A DNA stretch of 10,702 nucleotides from Sneathiella sp. GTDB taxonomy: Bacteria > Pseudomonadota > Alphaproteobacteria > Sneathiellales > Sneathiellaceae. Position 1 is the first letter of the stretch. Each line of letters opens with the position of its first letter. The position numbers and the translations under genes are program-made. The stretch covers positions 1 to 10,702 of the forward strand of contig NVRR01000087.1 in NCBI GenBank assembly GCA_002732675.1, read 5' to 3'. The notes beneath the pieces were generated by a model, which was given only the letters and a program-made list of their open reading frames with translations, made no database searches and had not been told where the DNA came from. Below, in pieces: positions 7,023-10,702 of this stretch.

Positions 7023-7051
7023 GTTACAATTGCAAGAAACAATTGTGCCAA
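7023..7051 (-). promoter_or_regulatory. Candidate promoter of the cold-shock gene
   Basis: On the minus strand, TTGGCA (7051-7046) and TGTAAC (7028-7023) are 17 bp apart, matching sigma-70 hexamers at 5 and 4 of 6 positions. Transcription from here would give a leader of roughly 145 nt, in keeping with the long leaders of CspA-type mRNAs. Confidence 0.35.
7026..7046. repeat. Inverted repeat ACAATTG / CAATTGT
   Basis: A perfect 7-bp inverted repeat with a 7-nt spacer overlaps the candidate cold-shock promoter. It could be an operator, or chance pairing in an A+T-rich region. Confidence 0.4.
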
Positions 7052-7149
7052 ATCCGATAAATGTGATCAACTTCACTTTCTTTTTTTCCCGCCCCGCGAC
7101 GACGATAATATATGCTGCCAAGTAGTGAAAACCGGCTGGAGATACGCGG

Positions 7150-7797
7150 ATGGTTCCAGAACTTAGTTTAATCTTGGCCTTTATCGCCAGTGCGCTCCTT
7201 CTCGCCGCAGTGCCAGGTCCGGATGTCGTTTATGTGGCGATGCGCGGGCTTGCGCAAGGGCGGCGCGCCGGGCTGGTGGCGGCCTTAGGGCTGATAACGG
7301 GGATTTTCGTTCATATTCTGCTCGCCGCCCTCGGCCTCTCAGCCATCCTTGCCTCCTCCCCCCTATTATTTTCCATCATCAAATATGCAGGCGCCCTCTA
7401 TATCCTGTATATCGGGTGGCAGATTGCCCGCGCCGCGCCGCTGGAACTCGATGGAAATCAGCAGCAGATGCCGCTCCGCCAGATATTCCGGCAAACCGTA
7501 TTGATGAATATCTTGAACCCGAAAGTCGCGCTGTTTTTTTTGGCATTTTTACCGCAATTCGTTGATACCGCGTCTGAACATGCAACGGCCCATTTCATCT
7601 TTTTCGGATTCCTGTTCCAGATCTGCTCATTGTTCGTCATGGCCAGCGTTGGTATCTTCGCGGGCTCCATTTCGTCGGCTTTGAGACAAAATGAATTTGC
7701 GGGCTTATATATAAACAGAATAGTCGGCACGATCGTGATGCTGTTGGGCGCCGCCATTCCGGCCAAGGAGATATGGGATTTCGTTTCTGAAAACTAG
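7150..7797 (+). CDS. LysE/RhtB-family amino-acid exporter
   Basis: This 215-aa inner-membrane protein has about six hydrophobic segments (roughly residues 5-25, 38-62, 68-88, 115-135, 145-170 and 190-208). It carries the LysE-superfamily signatures: PGPD near residue 23 and NPKVALFFLAFLPQFV in the middle. Family members export amino acids or related small molecules using the proton gradient. The substrate here (lysine, threonine, homoserine, leucine or other) cannot be read from sequence. The start ATG is supported by CTGGAG at 8 nt. The GFA gene starts 33 bp after the stop with its own strong ribosome binding site, so the three genes may form one transcript. Confidence 0.93.
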   Translation: MVPELSLILAFIASALLLAAVPGPDVVYVAMRGLAQGRRAGLVAALGLITGIFVHILLAALGLSAILASSPLLFSIIKYAGALYILYIGWQIARAAPLELDGNQQQMPLRQIFRQTVLMNILNPKVALFFLAFLPQFVDTASEHATAHFIFFGFLFQICSLFVMASVGIFAGSISSALRQNEFAGLYINRIVGTIVMLLGAAIPAKEIWDFVSEN

Positions 7798-7830
7798 GAT
7801 CAGCAGTTAATTGGGGTAAGGAGAAAGAAC

Positions 7831-8241
7831 ATGGGACATACGGGAAGTTGCCTTTGTGGCGCGGTTGCCTATGAAGTAAGCGGGGCGCTCAGGGACGTAA
7901 TTTTCTGCCATTGCAACCAGTGCCAGCGTTCCAGCGGAAACTATTTTGCCGCGACCGCCGCGGCAAATGATCACTTCAAGCTTACCGAGGATCGCGGCCT
8001 GAAATGGTATAAATCTTCCGATTGGGCGGCGCGCGGTTTTTGCCAGGAATGCGGTGCCAATATGTTTTGGCGGAGGAAAAATGCGGATCGTATCAGTATT
8101 ATGATGGGCACCCTTGATGCGCAGGACACAGGGCTTAAAGCCACGCGCCATCTTTTTGTCGCCGACAAGAAGGACTATTATGACATCCTGGATGGCGCCG
8201 CTCAATTTGACACGTACCCACAGGAGTTGAAAGACGGATAA
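7831..8241 (+). CDS. GFA-fold zinc protein 1
   Basis: This 136-aa cytoplasmic protein belongs to the family of glutathione-dependent formaldehyde-activating enzyme (Gfa, CENP-V/GFA domain). All seven family cysteines are present: Cys7, Cys9, Cys71 and Cys74 match the structural zinc site, and Cys26, Cys28 and Cys31 (FCHCNQC) match the second, catalytic-type site. Gfa speeds the addition of glutathione to formaldehyde, but most family members are uncharacterised and often not formaldehyde enzymes. No formaldehyde-oxidation gene is adjacent, so I do not assign that reaction. AAGGAG precedes the ATG. The next gene, a paralogue, starts 10 bp after its stop. Confidence 0.92.
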   Translation: MGHTGSCLCGAVAYEVSGALRDVIFCHCNQCQRSSGNYFAATAAANDHFKLTEDRGLKWYKSSDWAARGFCQECGANMFWRRKNADRISIMMGTLDAQDTGLKATRHLFVADKKDYYDILDGAAQFDTYPQELKDG

Positions 8242-8251
8242 GGAATATACT

Positions 8252-8740
8252 ATGAAACTGGAAGGATCCTGTCATTGCGGTGGCGTGTCATTTGAATTGA
8301 TGTCCGCACACCCTTACCCTTTTAACTACTGCTTTTGTTCGATTTGCCGCAAGACCCAGGGCGGCGGCGGCTTTGCCATAAACCTAGGTGGTGACGCGGC
8401 GAGCCTGAAAATCAACGGAGCAGAAAATATTTCGGTTTATCAGGCCCGGCTTCAAGATGAGAAAACGGGCGAATTCCACACCAGCCCCGGCAAAAGGCAT
8501 TTTTGCCGCATTTGTGGAAGCGGGCTTTGGCTTTTTGACCCGCGTTGGCCAGAACTGGTCCACCCTTTTGCGTCGGCCATTGATACGGAACTCCCGTCTC
8601 CGCCCGAGCATACCTATTTGATGATGGCGTCGAAGAAAAGCTGGGTGCCGTGCCAGCCCGGTCCAGACGACAAAATATTTGATGAATACCCGGACGAATC
8701 TATAGCGGCCTGGCATCAACGCCAGAAACTAGAATGCTGA
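8252..8740 (+). CDS. GFA-fold zinc protein 2
   Basis: This 162-aa second member of the GFA family keeps the same metal pattern: Cys7 and Cys9, Cys27, Cys29 and Cys32 (YCFCSIC), then Cys85 and Cys88. It is longer than its neighbour because of an extra segment before the third cysteine pair and a longer C-terminus with HPFASAIDTELPSPPEHTYLMMASKKSW, which is typical of one GFA subgroup. The ribosome binding site AAGGA lies 8 nt upstream and the spacing to gene 1 is 10 bp, so the two are co-transcribed. The sequences differ too much for a recent duplication. Substrate unknown. Confidence 0.92.
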   Translation: MKLEGSCHCGGVSFELMSAHPYPFNYCFCSICRKTQGGGGFAINLGGDAASLKINGAENISVYQARLQDEKTGEFHTSPGKRHFCRICGSGLWLFDPRWPELVHPFASAIDTELPSPPEHTYLMMASKKSWVPCQPGPDDKIFDEYPDESIAAWHQRQKLEC

Positions 8741-8757
8741 TGTAGGGTCGTTGGTTT

Positions 8758-8791
8758 CGCGGACGTCATATTTTCACAATATTTGGTCGCG
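8758..8791. repeat. Weak interrupted inverted repeat after the GFA pair
   Basis: CGCGGAC and GTCGCG flank an inner ATATT / AATAT inverted repeat with a 5-nt loop. There is no T-run, so it is a poor intrinsic terminator. It lies in the 83-bp gap before the phosphatase gene and could be a regulatory site or chance. Confidence 0.2.
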
Positions 8792-8823
8792 ATAACTCCT
8801 CATCAGATATTCTCGCAGTAGAA

Positions 8824-9369
8824 ATGGAAGCCATGCGCAAACTAACATTACTTCGTCATGCGAAATCCAGTTGGGATGACCCGGAAAAAACCGATTTTGA
8901 AAGGCCTTTGGCGCCCCGCGGACGGCGGGCGGCGCTTAAAATCGCGGCGTTTCTTGCAAGACATCACCTTAACCCTGATTTTATTCTGTGTTCCCCGGCG
9001 CAGCGAACCCGTGAAACCCTCGCCCGCATACTTCCGTTTTTGACGGAGGATATCGAGATACGGATGGACCGGGCGGTGTATTCTGCCGGGATCGGGGACG
9101 GTCTTGTGGCGTATCTGAAGACGCGCCCGGCCGACAATCAGCACATTATGATTATTGGTCACAACCCGACCATGCAGCAGCTGGCGCTCACTCTGGCCAA
9201 ACCGGATCAAGCCGGACAATATTCCGAAATGGAACGGAAATTTCCATCAGCCGCTCTCGCCCATATCGAATTTGATATCTCGTCCTGGCGGGAGCTAAAG
9301 AGTGATGGACGCCTCATGCATTTCGTCCTACCTAAAAACCTCAAGGGGAATAAAGGCGGTGCTGTTTGA
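8824..9369 (+). CDS. SixA-like histidine phosphatase family protein
   Basis: This 181-aa protein belongs to the histidine phosphatase (phosphoglycerate-mutase-like) superfamily. The phospho-accepting His12 lies in LLRHAKSSW, followed by RPLAPRG, CSPAQRTRET and the second catalytic histidine, His113, in GHNPT. The compact size and the RHAKSSW opening resemble SixA, which removes phosphate from phosphohistidine proteins in E. coli; the true substrate here is unknown. No signal peptide, so cytoplasmic. The ATG at 8824 is used; the ATG at 8833 (MRKLTLL) is equally plausible since neither has a strong ribosome binding site. The stop codon overlaps the TTG start of the next gene, which implies translational coupling. 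Confidence 0.9.
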   Translation: MEAMRKLTLLRHAKSSWDDPEKTDFERPLAPRGRRAALKIAAFLARHHLNPDFILCSPAQRTRETLARILPFLTEDIEIRMDRAVYSAGIGDGLVAYLKTRPADNQHIMIIGHNPTMQQLALTLAKPDQAGQYSEMERKFPSAALAHIEFDISSWRELKSDGRLMHFVLPKNLKGNKGGAV

Positions 9370-10010
9370 AAAAAATTGACCTCTCAACGTGGGAGCGCAA
9401 AAGGCAATATGAACTTTTCAGGTCCTATACCTTTCCGCATTTCAGTCTGACAGTCCGGCTGGATATCACCGAATTCGTCGAGATGGCGAAAGCGGAAAAG
9501 ATTTCGCGGTTCAATGCCGTTCTGTTTGCCGTCATGAAAGCGGCGAATAACATCCCCGAATTTCGCACCCGGTTCCACCAGGAGCAAATCGTCGAATATG
9601 ATATCGTTCATCCCTCCTACACCGTTCCCATTGCCAACGATCATTTTGCCTTTTGCGACGCAGAATATTCAAACGACTGGGCGACGTTTGACAGGAACTG
9701 CCGCCATTCGTCAGAACAGGCTCGGGCACAGCCGGAATTGGCAGATAACGCCGCCGAAACTCAACATTGGATATACACCAGCTGCACGCCCTGGCTGGAT
9801 TTTAGTGCGGCGACACATCCCGTTGCCAACGCCGATGACTGTATTCCGCGTATCGCCTGGGGGAAAATCACGAATGACAGGGATCGCTGGCACCTCCCGG
9901 TCAACCTGCAGGTCCATCACGCCTTGATGGACGGGTTTCACGCGGGGAAATTTTATGAATATCTGGAGAAAAACCTGACCGGCTTTAAGGCCGACAACAT
10001 CACATCATGA
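9366..10010 (+). CDS. Chloramphenicol acetyltransferase (CAT)-family protein
   Basis: This 214-aa protein has the length and order of type A CAT enzymes. The N-terminus IDLSTWERKRQYELF matches the family opening, SCTPWLDFSA matches the PW-containing active-site segment, and VHHALMDGFHAGKFYEYLE contains the HHxxxDG motif with His185 as the general base and Asp189. The family transfers acetyl from acetyl-CoA to a hydroxyl, classically of chloramphenicol, and works as a trimer. Chromosomal environmental homologues may have other acceptors, so resistance is not assumed. The start is TTG at 9366, read from the overlap TTGA with the phosphatase stop. The beginning of the family domain directly after it supports this start, and AAAGGCGG lies upstream. 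Its stop overlaps that of the convergent PAS gene. Confidence 0.9.
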   Translation: MKKIDLSTWERKRQYELFRSYTFPHFSLTVRLDITEFVEMAKAEKISRFNAVLFAVMKAANNIPEFRTRFHQEQIVEYDIVHPSYTVPIANDHFAFCDAEYSNDWATFDRNCRHSSEQARAQPELADNAAETQHWIYTSCTPWLDFSAATHPVANADDCIPRIAWGKITNDRDRWHLPVNLQVHHALMDGFHAGKFYEYLEKNLTGFKADNITS

Positions 10011-10538
10011 AGAGATATCGATATAGGTACTCCGCTCTACCGAAAGCGAAAGTATCTGGTCTTCGCGTGTAATTCTGACCTCTGCTTCGACAAAGCCGCT
10101 CGAGAAGAATATAAGGCGGTTACAGATGTCGTCATGGTCAAGGAGCGGAAACCCGACCGCCGCACTTCTGGCAATTTTTCCGCTTCTTGTTCGCCCCGCA
10201 AGTATGACAATAATCCCGCAAGGCTGCGTAACCATCATGGTTACACTCCTGCTTGCCTCATCGCGAAATTCATCAGGCCATAAATCAAGCAAATTTTTGC
10301 CGGTGATTTCCTGGCCAAAAAACTCGACAAGTTCTGTGCCCGCCAGGCGTGAGATAACTTCTTCACCCGACTGCACCTCATACATCGCGATACCGGGTAA
10401 AAGCCGGACGATCTTGGTGGGATCAAAAGCACTGCGGTTTGGAACGCCGCCATCCCGCGGCAAACTGCGCCAGTAATCCGCAAATTCCTCTGCTTCTGGC
10501 GTTATCCAGTCAAGTTGATCGAAGGTTTTAAGAGACAT
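10005..10538 (-). CDS. PAS domain protein, PAS_5 type
   Basis: This 177-aa cytoplasmic protein resembles the PAS_5 family common in alphaproteobacteria. The features are an N-terminal helix containing ADYWRSL, PNRSAFDPTKIVRLLPGIAMYEV, then SRLAGTELVEFFGQEITGKNLLDLWP. The fold should be a single PAS sensor domain with no visible output domain (no kinase, cyclase or DNA-binding segment). The ligand and partner are unknown. The start ATG follows an A+T-rich stretch without a clear ribosome binding site, and the promoter would have to lie in the low-G+C block to the right. It converges on the acetyltransferase gene and the two share TCATGA as Ser-stop on both strands. Confidence 0.85.
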   Translation of the reverse strand: MSLKTFDQLDWITPEAEEFADYWRSLPRDGGVPNRSAFDPTKIVRLLPGIAMYEVQSGEEVISRLAGTELVEFFGQEITGKNLLDLWPDEFRDEASRSVTMMVTQPCGIIVILAGRTRSGKIARSAAVGFPLLDHDDICNRLIFFSSGFVEAEVRITREDQILSLSVERSTYIDISS

Positions 10539-10550
10539 AAAAAATATACA

Positions 10551-10702
10551 CGAATTCCCAAAATACTTTCTACCGCTATATCACTTAACGTTATAAGTGC
10601 CAATGAAGAGATTAGTTCAGAAAATGTGGTGGCGTATATAAAAGGTTCTGAAAAGCCAAATGAATATGTGGTCATATCTTCTCATTTAGATCATATAGGC
10701 AT
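10551..10702 (+). CDS. Fragment of an M28-family metallopeptidase, no start visible
   Basis: Reading the frame of base 10599 gives a stop-free run that includes SSENVVAYIKGSEKPNEY followed by VVISSHLDHIG. That is the signature of M28 aminopeptidases just before and including the first zinc-ligand motif (HLD). The window ends inside the domain. No ATG, GTG or TTG in frame could give a signal peptide and N-terminal region, and the left limit given is approximate. G+C is about 33% here, with codons such as ATA, TTA, AGA and AAA, unlike the rest of the window. It may be a gene remnant, acquired DNA or the far side of an assembly junction. The out-of-frame ATG at 10603 runs into a stop quickly and is not a start. 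Confidence 0.6.

Larger units (their letters stand above)
6872..7149. other. Divergent intergenic region with the cold-shock leader
   Basis: These 278 bp separate the cold-shock gene from the LysE-type gene. On the minus strand they contain a candidate promoter and a hairpin (listed separately). The LysE gene has CTGGAG 8 nt before its ATG. An A+T-rich GATAATATATG at about 7104 could be part of its promoter, but no -35 fits. Short open frames here lack coding character. Confidence 0.5.

Noticed and set aside
6843..7121. Minus-strand 92-codon frame in the cold-shock leader
   Set aside because: It overlaps the cold-shock start region out of frame, has no family resemblance and covers the candidate promoter. 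It is better explained as leader.
9366..10010. CAT-family gene as a mobile antibiotic-resistance cassette
   Set aside because: No integron, transposase or flanking repeats are seen, and the gene is joined by a start/stop overlap to a chromosomal phosphatase gene.
10126..10476. Plus-strand 116-codon frame inside the PAS gene
   Set aside because: It is the antisense shadow of the PAS_5 domain, with low-complexity Ser-rich content.

Overview
The window looks like a chromosomal segment of a free-living, respiring alphaproteobacterium of moderate G+C. The grounds are a class I polyhydroxyalkanoate (PHA) synthase, an argC / gamma-carbonic-anhydrase pair, a PAS_5-type PAS protein, an envelope lipoprotein of an alphaproteobacterial style, and clear Shine-Dalgarno sequences. 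No genus is claimed. I see no transposase, phage gene, CRISPR array, tRNA or rRNA.

Layout. (1) 1-606, minus: 5' part of a lipoprotein with Val-Thr-Glu repeats, running off the left edge. (2) 835-2658, plus: phaC, divergent from the lipoprotein. (3) 2664-4399, minus: two paralogous secreted haem proteins of the cytochrome P460 family. The upstream one carries an insert with 25 cysteines built from repeated CNPC units; a perfect 14-bp palindrome lies just upstream. (4) 4528-6514, minus: an unrecognised 112-aa protein, argC and a gamma-class carbonic anhydrase, closely spaced and probably one transcript. (5) 6662-6871, minus: a CspA-type cold-shock protein with a clear intrinsic terminator and a long leader. 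(6) 7150-8740, plus: a LysE/RhtB exporter and two tandem GFA-fold zinc proteins. (7) 8824-10010, plus: a SixA-like histidine phosphatase overlapping a chloramphenicol-acetyltransferase-family gene through a TTGA start/stop. (8) 10005-10538, minus: a PAS_5 protein, convergent with the acetyltransferase and sharing the palindromic stop TCATGA with it. (9) 10551-10702, plus: an A+T-rich stretch (about 33% G+C) encoding a piece of an M28-type metallopeptidase with no visible start.

Most of the window is ordinary metabolic and housekeeping sequence: carbon storage, arginine synthesis, CO2/bicarbonate handling, cold shock, small-molecule export. The part most worth attention is the pair of P460-family haem proteins, one with a dense cysteine array that suggests a periplasmic metal-binding or disulfide-rich module attached to a c-type haem domain. 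The second is the compositionally foreign M28 fragment at the right edge, which is either acquired DNA, a gene remnant or an assembly junction.
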